Positions 1-11,040 of a DNA stretch of 64,000 bases are shown one piece after another; within the stretch, counting starts at the first letter, position 1, and each line of letters opens with the position of its first letter. The DNA comes from Hymenopellis radicata (lineage: Eukaryota; Basidiomycota; Agaricomycetes; Agaricales; Physalacriaceae). The translations under genes and the position numbers were made by a program. The notes below the pieces were generated by a model. The model saw only the letters and a list, made by a program, of their open reading frames with translations, was not told the origin of the DNA and searched no databases. The stretch is from the NCBI GenBank assembly GCA_015501595.1, contig JADNRX010000089.1, forward strand, positions 1 to 64,000. Direction: 5' to 3'.

Positions 1-330
1 CGGATTCGTCCAAATGAACCTGCGTTCATTGTTCACCGGGCGGAGGAGGAGCGACAAGCTGAGGAGAAACAGTGGGATCGTCGAATGAGATACAGACGGA
101 AGCAGAATTACTGGAGGAGACGGATGACCTCTCTCCATTACGCTCCTCACATCCTCCGCTACGGAAAGGCCACGACATGGTCAGTCCTGACGTGTCAATA
201 TCAAATGACACGGACAAGCTGTACTTTGGCTTCTACGACGAAGCCACCTCCATCCCGATATGTTGTAACGGGCCTATGCGCGAGGAAGAACCTCTAGCGC
301 CACCCCAGTCCCGCGCTGGAATTTGACAAC
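1..330 (+). other. possible 3' part of an unknown gene at the window edge
   Basis: Two overlapping frames stay open here. One is open from base 1 and rich in Arg/Glu; the other starts at base 72, is 84 codons long and acidic. I recognise no domain. The stretch could be the last exon of a gene entering from the left, or chance. No paralogue of it appears elsewhere in the window. From about 330 to 740 I see nothing coding. Confidence 0.2.
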
Positions 331-744
331 GGTGAAGATACGTCTGAGCCCGAGGAAGACGATATGTTGCTGATGCAGGAGTTGATTTTGAGAAGGATAG
401 GTTTCCGGATGTGAGCAGAGTAGAAGGGAAGAATGTATCATTATTTAATTTCTGAAGATATCCGACGACAGTATAATATCCAAGAAGAACTGTGACGAGA
501 TTAAAGTGGTCGAAAGGTTGCTGGTCGAGGAGCCTAAGGTAATATTGAGGATGAAACTGCAGGGGGTTAAACAAGCCCAAGCTCCGGGGAGCGGGTGCTG
601 TGGCCAGCGAGAAAGCCAAATGTCGCCAACCTGTCAGCAAACATGAGTCGCGGAAGGATTCAGAAATAAAGGTGCACATACCAAGAGTTCAGGGACACAG
701 ATCGCAAGACGGCACACGACAACTGGGCAGTCAAACAAGAAAGG

Positions 745-1103
745 TTGTGTGAAGAAGCAAGATCAGGGCGTAGGATTCAGACTCCGCATTTGCAATTGGT
801 CCCGCTGCCCCACGCCGCACCTTCGACTCGACTTCCATGAAGTTGAAGTTCCATCGAGTCCTCGCAGAGTCCTCGCAACACGCGTTTCAATTCGCACGAC
901 TCAAGCCGGAAAAATAGCTGCATACAAGCTGTTTCACAGTACCGTCTACATCAGCGGTTCGACCTATGCGTGTCCCCCTTTCTTTCCTTTGCCTACACCA
1001 CTGTTCCTGTTCACGTCAGGCTCTGTTTGAAGGCAAGTCATTATTCCCCTTTCTGTTCACCTTAACACTCAACGCCAACGGGCTTTCTTAGGATTCCGTC
1101 ATG
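745..1103 (+). promoter_or_regulatory. conserved leader/upstream region of the left F-box copy
   Basis: This stretch matches, in inverted orientation, the region 55430-55760 just upstream of the intact F-box gene at 54157-55414. Shared blocks include a 'gcg(g)ttcgacct.tgcgtg.cccc' segment, the 'tttgcctacaccactgtt' stretch and the sequence leading into 'attccgtcatg'. It is therefore the old promoter and 5' leader of the left F-box copy, now separated from most of its gene by the element at 1104-2649. Confidence 0.6.
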
Positions 1104-2649
1104 CATCAGTAAATTCACGGATCTATAGGGGCCATAGACTATACCGCCTATACCGTTTTTGGCCGGTATAGGCAGAAAGTGAATCTCCCAATTCTATACC
1201 ACCTTTTATAGGAGGCTGTATAGGTAGAATCAGCCTCTATACTGCCCTCACCATTGTCCTATACCATTTCTACTACGATTTTATACAGAAAATTCACACA
1301 TTTGTAGGGGTCAAAATAGTCATTTCATTTGCACATAGACTACTACTATCTAGAGGAAAACAGCACGGACGCTCACACAATGACATTCCGGTCGGCCTCG
1401 TTGATGGTGGTCGAAAATGCGCACACTGGCTGACCGTCGTCGATCTGGCTGTATGATCGTCGTCCTAACTGCTGGAAAGTCAGTACAGATTCGCGCTTAC
1501 TGGCAGAAGACGCACCTTGCTATTCGCTAAGCCCGAGAGCTTGTGCGAGTCATTCTGGCGTGGTGGCGTCCTTGTCGTGCTATCGACGTGCCTCCTGTGT
1601 GCAAAATATCGTCGTTGTTGTCCTCGCAGCCTGGTACTTCGCAGTCATCCTGTTGTCCGTGGTGGGTACGCCGCCGCCATCCGTGGTCGTCCTTGCTGGT
1701 CGTCCTTGCTTTCCTACTGTTGCTCGCGGCGCCGTCGTCGCCCCAGCTGGTGCTGGTGCCGTGGAGTCAACCTCAAGGGTATCAGCACTGCGTGCCGCGG
1801 GATAGATGATGACGAACGTACTGTCGGTCATCGCTCTCCTCGTTGGAGAGCCCGTCGTACCTTGGTCGCCGTCGTTGTCGGCTGAGTAATGGCTGGCGTC
1901 ATCTTCGCTGATGGGCGAATGCTGCTTGATGGTGGTCGTGAGGGTGATTGCCGTTGCTGACTGATGTCGTCCTCGTCCTGGCCAATACTGCTGTTGTTGT
2001 GGTCGTCGCTCATCGCTGAATGGCGCGGCCGTTGTTGCTGTCTTTGCTGGCTGGTGTTGCAGCGCGCTGGCCACACAATCGACGAGGAATGCAAGTTCCA
2101 CGACGTCGCCTCTAACCTGTATTTACGACTATGTAAGAAGGACGTAGACTGCAGGAGGTAGATAGACGTACATTCTGCCCGCATCCTGGTGCAGTGTTCT
2201 CCTGCATGGTAATCCTTACCCATGTCGTCATCTCCTGCTGCCCTCGCATATGCTGCAGTCGTCCGTCCTTTCTGGCGCTCCTGCGCTGCTGGTCGTCGTC
2301 GTCACTTGCGGTGTGCGGTGGTGCTGTCGTGGGTGTCACCCGTAGTGCCGTCGTGGTGTGGTTGTCGCTTGTGGGGCTCTCGTTGTCGTTGTTGGTCACA
2401 CTGGAGCGAGATAAGGTGTTCGTGCCGGGTGGAAGTGGTCGAGAGGTAAAAGATGGACTTGAGACAAAACCAGAATTGAACGTGCACGTGGCCGAAGAAG
2501 TTGGCGCACGGACCACGTTCAGTATAGAAGCTTGATCTATAGAGAAAACACGCGGTATAGGGAAATCGGGCCATCTAGTCGATCCGATCACCTGGCCTAT
2601 TCCGGCTATACCTTCTATACCCTTCTATAGAGTCGTGAATTTACTGATG
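1104..2649. mobile_element. 1.55 kb terminal-inverted-repeat element inserted at an F-box start codon
   Basis: The left end reads catcagtaaattcacg and the right end is its inverse, cgtgaatttactgatg. The match continues with a shared 'tctatag' after a two-base difference, giving an inverted repeat of about 25 bases. Just inside both ends are many short 'ctatacc/ggtatag' palindromes. The F-box paralogue at 55.4 kb has uninterrupted sequence here (attccgtcatgatgcc), so this is an insertion. ATG occurs on both sides (1101-1103 and 2654-2656), compatible with a 3-base target duplication, although four extra bases at the right edge make this uncertain. The interior is biased to gtc/gtt triplets and shows no recognisable transposase, so it is probably a non-autonomous DNA transposon. 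Confidence 0.75.
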
Positions 2650-2653
2650 ACTG

Positions 2654-3890
2654 ATGCCATCTACAGATACTTCTCTCCCACCCGAGCTCGTGGACCTGAT
2701 TATCCAGCATCTTTCCGGTCACAAAGACGCCCTGCGGAGCTGCGTGCTAGTATCGCGTACCTGGTCGGCGTTCAGTCAACGCGCTCTATTCCGCGACGCC
2801 CAGGTGAATCTCTACCCCTACAAGATGGCCAGACTGCTTGACGATCTCATATCCCTTCCCCATCTCCAAACGCTCATCCGCGGCTTGACAATCCAGCAAC
2901 TCAGCACTAAGGATGATATTCCGTTAACCACCCACATGTCTTGCCTCGCATCTGTGCTTCTTCTCCCAAAATCTTATGAAAGTCGCGTTTGAAGATGAGG
3001 AAATCGATGACATAGCGACCCGCTCTTATCTCGGTTTGATCTCAAATGTCTTGCCTCTTGTCGAGCTTCATATCGGCATCTATTCCGTCGAAACTTTCCA
3101 ACATGCTTTTTAGGATTTTGGGAGGAACAAAACGTTAAGCGAGTCAGTTTGTCTGGTGCCGTTGTGCCAGACTCGGAGGCGACACGCAGGCGCTTGCACC
3201 TTCCCTCGCTAGAAGGCATTCGCTTCGGCGTTGGTGATCTACAGGCGGAATTCCACACCTGCCTCATGCAGTATTTTGACCTCCCCAACCTCAAGCTGTG
3301 CGAAATCGTCATAGCCTTTGTAGACGATTTAATGAAATGGCTAGACGTATTGCGTCGAGGATTTCCTGCTCTCGAGGTGTTCAAATTGGAACTGGAAAGT
3401 TGTATGTAACAATTGCTCACCTCAAAACTTAGATCTAACCATAGCTGAAGGCATCACCAACCATCAATTTGGGTTTACCGGTCACTACTTCGAAGAAGAC
3501 ATATACCGTCCAATCCCGCTCGCTGGTTTGCCAGTCCAACACGTACACTTGAGCGTCAACCCCAAAAACCTCGATGAGACACGCAAGTTCATCAAGTGGT
3601 GGTCTTCCACATTTCGTGCCCTCTCAGACTCCAAAGCGACAATACATTTCACGGAGCTTACATTTACGTTCGCGGATCTCCAGGACATTGATACTCTCGA
3701 AGAAGCGTGGAATTCGCTTGACGGCAGTCTAGCGCATACGACGTTTAGCGGTGTTCGGAACATTCACTTTGAAAGACGTAGTTCGCAGGGGGGATTGATC
3801 ACGCTGCCCGCGTGTTGTCCGGTCTTTGCAGACAGAATGCGGCTTGTCCTGCCTCGGCTTGCAAGTCGGGGTGTTCTTCGTTTGGACTAG
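2654..3890 (+). pseudogene. F-box protein, left copy, frameshifted
   Basis: The product starts MPSTDTSLPPELVDLIIQHL, an F-box-like start, and follows the 402-residue protein encoded at 54157-55414 (minus) closely to the shared end 'LPRLASRGVLRL'. Compared with that copy it lacks two bases near 2958-2968, which shifts the frame within about 105 codons. It also has extra bases and an in-frame TAG near 3098-3135. The intron near 3402-3450 is retained. With the transposon at its start codon and several frameshifts, this is a decayed gene. An intact version would be a substrate adaptor of an SCF ubiquitin ligase. Confidence 0.85.
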
Positions 3891-4059
3891 GGTAGCGGTG
3901 CTGGAAGCGTCGGAGAAGCCGGGCAGTGTAAAACGGCTCGCACATGATGCCTGAGCGAGTATGACTACCTCCGGTAAAATGATGAAGTTACAACTTTATT
4001 CGATAAAAGTACAGTTCGTGTGAGTGTACAATGAGTTCCGGATTAGTTAAGAAGTGAAT

Positions 4060-5373
4060 CTAGTAAACTTTCATGATAGTCATAGCGCGATATCCACCAT
4101 CTTCTAGCGGCGCGAACAAGTAGTTCAACACGGCCGCTAAGCGGATGCCTCCTTGAGCCAACAACTTCTCAATAATCCACTGGTCGTGTATAACTCCAGA
4201 ATACTCGGGCGTATCAAGCTCCAAGTACATCGAGGCGTCGGCCTCGACTGGTGCGCGATCCAGCATCGCCACATCTTCCTCCGGCGTTTTGGCATGCCCA
4301 TGGGGCACCGCGTCGAACCGTGTGCGACGATACGGTTCCTCATCTAGTGCCTTGGGCCACACAATGTCGCAATTAAGGGTATGGATGGGGGCGGCCCAAG
4401 CAAAAGGGCATACAGCGTCATCATCGGTCTTCTGGGGAACACTGGTACCACGAAGCCAGTTCCAGAGACTGATGGCGCTTTGGGGAAGGAAGGGAAGCGA
4501 GGCGTCGAGGTCAGAGGCGGAGGTAGAGGTAGCAGGGCAGTCGAGCCACTCCTGCAATTCGTCTTTCCATTCGCCCATTACGCCCTGCCACATAATGCGG
4601 CGAATATATGGGTCGTAAATAGTCTGACGAAGGTTATATTCGATGGCGGCGGACGGGAGAGGTTTGGTATAGTTCTGGGGGATGGTCCGGAGCGATTTAG
4701 AGATAAGGAGGGAGTCCCAGAGAGAGTGGAGGTCTAAAATATGAATTATAAAAAGTAAAATAGTCAAAAGGAACGCATACTAGTTGAACGTCCGCCAAAG
4801 AGAACCTTGTCTCCGTTCCCTCCGCGGTCGCGGCCTGTCAAGTGCAACGGCTGGTGCAAGTCGCCAAGGAAATGGACGAGGAACTTGAGCGCCTCGTTTG
4901 CCATGTCGTGGTCGCCCCCAGCGCCTGACTTTTCCGCCTCCACCCAATCGCCTAGCAGATTGGTGGTGTTCCTAATCCCCGTTAGGACGTTCGCGTCCTT
5001 CTCCCATCCCTTCGCGCCCGGAAAGAGGCACAGCTGGGAAGGATGGTCCGCCACCGCACCGACATAGTGCAGCGACGCGGACCAGCGCATACGGAACCTC
5101 AGCTTGTCCGCCCACGTTGAGATCGGCGCCAGATGGCACAGCGGCTCGTTGGGATTCGTGGACGTAAAATTCAGGATATCACAGATCGTGGGCAGGACAG
5201 CAGGGTGCAGGTGCATCTGGGCAATCGTGGCAACGATTTCGTGTCCTATATATCGAGTCAGTACGCCACTCGTGGAAGCTGATGACGCGCTCACCGACTG
5301 CGCCCCAGCCGAGGGCGCCAGGAGCAGCGACCGCCAGCGCGGTGAGAATGGGCAGCCAGCTCGTGGGTTTCAT
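4060..5373 (-). CDS. secreted S1/P1-type nuclease
   Basis: Three exons (5373-5295, 5245 to about 4780, about 4732-4060) give a protein of roughly 400 residues. A signal peptide is followed by mature Trp in 'WGAVGHE', the zinc-binding N-terminus of this family. Further family zinc ligands are visible: His in GHEIVA, Asp in STWAD, His in LHYVGA, and the HFLGDLHQPLH motif. After the second intron comes 'STNLHSLWD', another conserved S1/P1 block. Family enzymes are zinc-dependent, secreted, and cut single-stranded DNA and RNA into 5'-nucleotides, typically for phosphate or nucleotide scavenging. All exon joins keep the frame. It has no duplicate in this window. Confidence 0.93.
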
Positions 5374-7352
5374 GATGATGGTGGTGGTAAGGAAGTGTGA
5401 TGGAAACTAGTCCAAGCTCGCCTATTTGGGCGCGTCGAGTATGGCTTTCATCCCGATTCGGCCTTCCTCTGGCCACGTGGAGTGCTTCTTCACCCGATAA
5501 GCATAGACTCTGTCTTTTGAGAGCTGTAGCTTGCATTCAGTCGCTTCTGACCCTTATTCGCGTTAAACATTCACTAACACTGCTTGCTGTCCTCTTTGAC
5601 TCGGTAAACGTTGCGTTCTTCCAGTCGAGCTTCAGTCGAGCTACTTAGTGGCATCTTCAACTTTCTCTAACCTGTTATAGTACGCGCTAGTATTGCCTTA
5701 GCACTCTTTCTCATCTTAGTAATCTACCGGCGAATTAGATGGATTAGATGACTTGGATCGGCGACTCTAGTGCTTGAGCAGTGCTGCGTCAAGTCGAGTC
5801 GATGTGGCGTACGTAGGCTTCGGCGGGAGCGGTGGTTGGTGCGCGCAGGGTTAAGAGTGCCCACAGTGGCGTCACAGAGGCGCAGGAACCTATTCGGAGA
5901 GTTTCTGCCCCACGATACGTGCTTTACTTGGATAGCTGGCTGGTATGTCGAGGAGTGGAAGGAAAGACGGTGGCGGCGCGTCTTTATGATGATCAGCGAT
6001 TAATCAGCCTTGGACCCTTGATTGGAACTTTGCTGTGGCAGTGCCAGGGCAGTGCTTGATCTCGTCGACGGGCTTCCATTGGCACCGGCATCCATCTTGG
6101 AATGTTCTTCCTAATATTAAATATATTAGTACGCCACTACTTATAATCATTCCTCTAGCATTTTCTTCCCCTGCTCATTCATCTTTCAGTCTTCGTTGCC
6201 CACTTGTAACGTTAATATTGAGGGGCCGTTTTGCTCAGAGATCTCGAGTATCGAGTCAGAGCGTCGCAAGTCGAAGTTCAAAAAGGAACAACGCTATCAG
6301 TGTATTCACGAAGAGAATATGAACAATGGGAAGTTCTGTTTCCATTGGCGGCGGTGGTGAACTCGAGTCAGCCTTGCGGGGCTGTCGAAGGGATATGGGT
6401 TGATTCCAACCTAGTGAGGCTGCGCTGTCTTGAAATCAGCATGAGTTTTCGCTCTATGCGCCGCAGCCCGCAAGTCGGGCCTTGCGCGTCAACATTGATA
6501 ATGCTGACCTATACTTATTAGCAAGCTGTCAGTGGACGAAACTCATGCTCTAGAAGTCTGAAGATTCCATCGGGTCCTACCGTGTAACCCTGACCCATCG
6601 TCGCGAGCGCCTCGCAAACCAACGGATTCATCTAACATTTAGTCCTCCCACAAGCTCGCACTTTGTTTGTTATATCGTTGTGGTTCTCGAGTTTTGTCTG
6701 AGGTAAACCAGTATCTCGTTTTATCCAAGTTTGCCGTCCGCATGAAACTCACAAAACTGTAGAGGAGTCGTTTCGGGATGTCAGTCGCGCTGAATGTCGC
6801 ATTGTACGCCACTATGCACCCTTCATGCTTCAACGCTGGTTTGTCCGCATATAAGACGCATGACTACAAACTAGCCCCGTGCCGGAAGTTGAGAAATCGA
6901 GGGGGTCGGGTGAGTTAAGAACTTGGCGGGACTGTTCAGGTGCGGAAAACCCGCAAATTCGACGCTGAGTTGTACTGACTACTTACAGGACTTTTATACT
7001 CGTACAAATATGTACTATAAATAACAACCGGAGGATGACAAGTTTACAGCGAGAATGGTGGTGAGTCTGGGTGGTGATGGTACCGGTGGAATGCGCCGGC
7101 ATCGGAGTACCGGCATTGGGTGCAGCGATGCACTTGATAAGTATTCCAACACTTCATTAGTCAACGGTGGGCCTAGAGACATACACTGTTCATTATCGCC
7201 TTGGGTCTGGTCTCACAGACAACTCACACACATGCCATGGCCAGCCCATGCCCGAGAGTGGCCCTACATAACTAGCAGCGTTGTGCAGAGATGAAACGAA
7301 GACACTTCCCATCAGCCTGGAGCTGATCAATCATCTGTGCTCGTCGGAGAAC
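5374..7352. other. intergenic, no gene seen
   Basis: About 2 kb with only short unrelated open frames, moderately AT-rich around 6100-6200. I see no conserved coding motif, repeat or RNA. It contains the promoter of the nuclease on its left side. Confidence 0.5.
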
Positions 7353-7359
7353 TATAAAG
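7353..7359 (+). promoter_or_regulatory. TATA-like box of the first SDR copy
   Basis: TATAAAG lies about 45 bases before the ATG at 7402, a spacing similar to the TATA boxes of other genes in this window. Confidence 0.4.
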
Positions 7360-7401
7360 CAGGCGCAGCATGCAATCTATCTTTGCATTCCCTTGACTCG
7401 C

Positions 7402-8788
7402 ATGTCTTCTTCCCCGCCATTGGAAAACGCGTCCTTGTACGTCGAATTCATTTGTGAATTCCTCGCCAAGTTGAAAGTCAACTGCAGGTCACCGGTGGCT
7501 CTGGTTTCATTGCCCACCACATCGTCATCCAGCTCCTGGACCAAGGATACCTTGTACGCGCGTACGTTTGTGCGCTTCTCTTCCAGGCGAAACTCAAGCC
7601 TTCGACCTTCCAGAACCGCTCGTGGACGCAAAGTTGAAGGCTTGAAAAAAGCACTCTCCGCCGATTATGACACGAGTAAATTCGAGGTCGTTGAAGTCCC
7701 GACGTTGCTGCTGGAGATCTCAGCCAGATCGTGAAAGGTCTTTTTCTTGCTCTGTCAACCAGCATGTCCTAATCTAAAATCGTAGACGTTCAGTACATCA
7801 TACACACTGCGGCCCCGGTGGTCGGACGGGCTGATCTCGACACTTCTATCCGGGTATCTGAGCTTTGCTTTACGAGAACAATTGTCGAGGTCTGAACATC
7901 GAACAGACGGCCGTCCAGGGCTCTCTCCATGTCCTAGAGGCAGGGTACAACGCGGGCGTTCGTAAGGCTGTGATGCTCACATCCATAATCTCGTTTCCTG
8001 GCGGTGGACCGTACGGTGTCGATGGTTCATATGGTCCCTCCGTACTGCCGACGACGCAACTGATTGTTCTTCTCCAGATTTCAACCCATTACCAAAGAAC
8101 AAGCCATTGCGTTCGGGCCGTGGGGTGTTTATGCTGCCGAGAAGACATGGGCTGACAAGGCCGTAGTCGAGTTCCAAGATACCCACCCGGATATGGACGT
8201 TACGTCGCGTAAGCAGTCGTCTATGTGTGCTCGATTCTTTCTCAACTGCTTGAACAGTCGGGCCCTCATGGGTATTACGGCCCTCTCGCACCTGGCTTTG
8301 AACACATCGTAACCGAACCATACACCGGCGCTTTCAGCTCCAACCAGTACGTCTACGGGCTCATCAATAAGCATACGGAGTACGAGCAAGCCACGGACGC
8401 CTCTGTCGATGTCCGTGATGTGGCGCGCGCGCACGTCCTCGCCCTCACGACGCGCCCATCCTCGGAGGTGGGACACAAGCGATACCCTGTCATCTCGCCC
8501 CACTCCTTTAGCTGGCCCCAGGCTATCGCGTTGATTGAAAAAGAACGGCCGGCGCTGAAGGACAGGCTTCTCGCTGTTGAGAAGGTGTCTAGCGAGGAAA
8601 TGAATCCGAGTCGCCTTGGGCTCGGGAATGAAGCACTGGAAGGTGTTGTAGGGTTCGAGAAGGGAGCGTGGATGCCGTGGGAGAAGATGATCTTGGATGC
8701 GGTGGATAGCTTGGTTAGAGTTGAGGATGCGTGGAAGGCGAGAGGGCTTTCTGTCAGTCCGCCGGTTAAGATACAACTAGAACCCTAA
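7402..8788 (+). pseudogene. NAD(P)-dependent extended SDR (epimerase/reductase), frameshifted copy
   Basis: Relative of the SDR gene at 9472, with the same intron positions. Recognisable exons encode 'IGKRVL', the Rossmann motif VTGGSGFIAHH, 'IIHTAAPVVGRAD', the catalytic YAAEK (Y-x3-K) and a long C-terminal exon ending 'PPVKIQLEP' at 8788. Two frame problems are visible. The ATG at 7402 is out of frame with 'IGKRVL'. One base is missing near 7698-7701, where the paralogue implies 'VPDVAAGD'. Intact members would be cytosolic NADPH-dependent reductases of the dihydroflavonol-reductase/Gre2-like group. The breaks could be true decay or base errors. Confidence 0.75.
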
Positions 8789-9471
8789 CCCAGCTTTGAT
8801 GCTTTTGTCCCGAACGCTCACGAGCTTCAATACGTTCCATTTTTGTCTCCTCGGAAACTTCCTCAATTCTGTCTTTTCTCTTGACAACGATCTCATATAG
8901 GCGGTCTGTAAGTGCCGTGCAGGTGTTGCAATGAGTAAGCCGTTTCGGATCCGAGGTAAGGCAGGAGCTGCAGGAGCCTGGAGGGATCGAAGGAGGATTA
9001 CTTTCTCCGCAAAGCTCCTCTGAGAATTACCGAGATGCAAGTGTACACGCTTCATTTCACGTCAGCCAACCAGACATGTGCACTTGGCAGGTTTCAAGTC
9101 GCCAAGACGCCAGACCTACGGCGAGAGGGAAGCTAATACCACTAGCTGAACGTCGTGAACGTTGAAGAACGTTCGAGGCGCCAAAATGGCGCGCGCCACT
9201 GAGCTATGAGCTATGATATCGTGCGTTTTAGTCCGTCTGTTCATGTGACTTCTAACCCGACTCTTTAGTTTTCAGCCTGGTATAGCGGATTTCGGTGACC
9301 GAAATGCTCGTTTATTACTAAGGACTGGTCACTGCCTTAGTGGCGCTTTCATCTGATCCAACGGTACCCCGACCGAATTTCCATATTTGACGGCCTGAAA
9401 CTCGTCTGTAACCGAGATGTTCATTCTCTTAAAGGTCGCAGTCTCAAGGCGTCCGAAACTCTCATCTCGCC
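8789..9471. other. intergenic between SDR copies; left edge of duplicated block A
   Basis: No gene seen. From about 9035 onward the sequence matches 39460-39700 in inverted orientation, so the duplicated block begins inside this spacer. The 3' part is the promoter of the SDR gene at 9472. Confidence 0.6.
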
Positions 9472-10882
9472 ATGTCTCCAGTCTCTGGCTCAGGCTCATC
9501 CTCGAATCTCGGCAAACGAGTGCTTGTAATTCGCGCCTCTCGTTTCTTATGGCGCGCCAATGGCTAACGTATTGGTGAATAGGTGACTGCTGGCTCTGGC
9601 TTCATTGCCCACCACATCATTCTTCAGCTCTTAGAGCAGGGCTACTTCGTGCGTGCGTGAGTATTGTTACATCCAAGCCCGTCTATTCCCATAACTGACC
9701 TGCCTTACTAGCACCGCTCGCGGGATCAAAGTGGAAGGCTTGCGCAAAGCGCTAGCGGAGAAGTACGATCCCAGTAGCTTCGAAGTCTGCGATGTCCCAG
9801 ATATCGCCAGTGGAGATTTCAGCGAGATTTTGAAAGGTAGTGGCCACTGATATTTTGAGGATGTGTTCTGATGGTAGGTTATAAAGATATTCAATACATC
9901 ATACACACCGCCGCGCCCGTTCCAGGAAGGGCCGATTTCGAGACAGCACTGAGGGCGAGTACTGTCCTCTAGAGCGTTACTCCTCTCAACTCAAGTGTCA
10001 CCAGACGGGCGTTCAGGGATCTTTAAACGTCCTGGAACAGGGATACAAGGCGGGGATTAGGAAGGTCGTCGTTACGACATCTATGGCCGCTTTCCCTTTC
10101 AATGGGCCGTTCGGCGTGAATGGTATGCAGCCTGACGAACCTTCTATTTCACATCTTATACTTGAACAGATTTCCATCCAATCACCAAGGAAGAAGCTGC
10201 TGCAGGCGGGGAATGGGGCGCCTACGTCGCTGAAAAGACTTTCGCCGACAAGGCTATTCTCGAGTTCAAGAGAGCTCATCCCGACCTGGATGTCACTACA
10301 CGTAACTGTTCATCCAAGCTGTTCGGAAGCTATCATCCTGATTATGTTCAAACAGTTGCTCCCAACTGGGTCTATGGTCCCCTCGCTCCGGGCTTCGAAC
10401 GCATAATTCCAGAGCCAAACTACTCCGCCACCTCGACTGACGGCTACATCTACGGACTTCTGGACAAGAACGTTGGCAACTTCCCGCCGACAGCAGGATA
10501 TGTGGACGTCCGCGACACAGCGCGCGCTCACGTCCTCGCTTTAACGTCTTGCCCATCCTCTGAGGTGGGTGATAAGCGCTATTCCCTCTGCTCGCCCCAC
10601 CCGTGGGTCTGGAAAGATGTCCTCGCTTACCTCGCCAAGGAGAGACCAGAGTTGGAACACCGCCTTTTCGACGCGGACAAGGCTCCGGACTTGCCGCCGT
10701 TCCTAGAGAGCGAAGTATTTCGGGATGTTCTCGAGCAGGTGGTAGGTCTTAAGGTGGACTCCTACGTCCCGTGGCAGCGCACGATACTGGATACCGTCGA
10801 TAGGTTAGTGGAGGTTGAGAATGCTTGGAAAGCGAAAGGATATGACGTCCGTGTACCATCAGCGCCCCCGGTGCAATTTTAG
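9472..10882 (+). CDS. NAD(P)-dependent extended SDR (epimerase/reductase), left intact copy
   Basis: Seven or so short introns split a protein of about 340 residues. Exon 1 (9472-9525) encodes 'MSPVSGSGSSSNLGKRVL'. Then come the Rossmann segment 'VTAGSGFIAHHI', 'IIHTAAPVPGRADFE', the catalytic 'YVAEK' and 'WVYGPLAPGFE', ending 'SAPPVQF'. This is the dihydroflavonol-reductase/Gre2-like group, which reduces carbonyls with NADPH in the cytosol; the substrate cannot be told. The first glycine of the usual TGxxGFI motif is alanine here. The intron after 'FETALR' starts with GC instead of GT. The inverted duplicate is at 37869-39279. Confidence 0.85.
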
Positions 10883-10959
10883 TTGGTTGTACAATGCGAA
10901 AGTTTTGTCTCCGGTGACTTATGAATCTGTGTCAACCTGTCGAACGTGTAGATCGCGGT

Positions 10960-11040
10960 ACAGAAAAGCTGTGGTTATGGCCTCCTTCCCTTGTACGTGG
11001 CCGAGAAAGTCTTCGGCGACAAAGCTGTAGTATGTATTAG
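10960..11040 (+). pseudogene. SDR remnant with the catalytic YxxxK segment
   Basis: Just after the SDR gene, one frame reads 'YVAEKVFGDKAVV', closely similar to 'YVAEKTFADKAI' of the neighbour. No other exon is attached. It is a leftover of another tandem SDR copy. Confidence 0.6.

Noticed and set aside
1517..2591. Long overlapping open frames in several frames within the TIR element
   Set aside because: They arise from gtc/gtt/ctg triplet bias, overlap each other on both strands, and show no transposase-like motif.
8129..8776. 215-codon minus-strand ORF
   Set aside because: Antisense shadow of the long C-terminal SDR exon.
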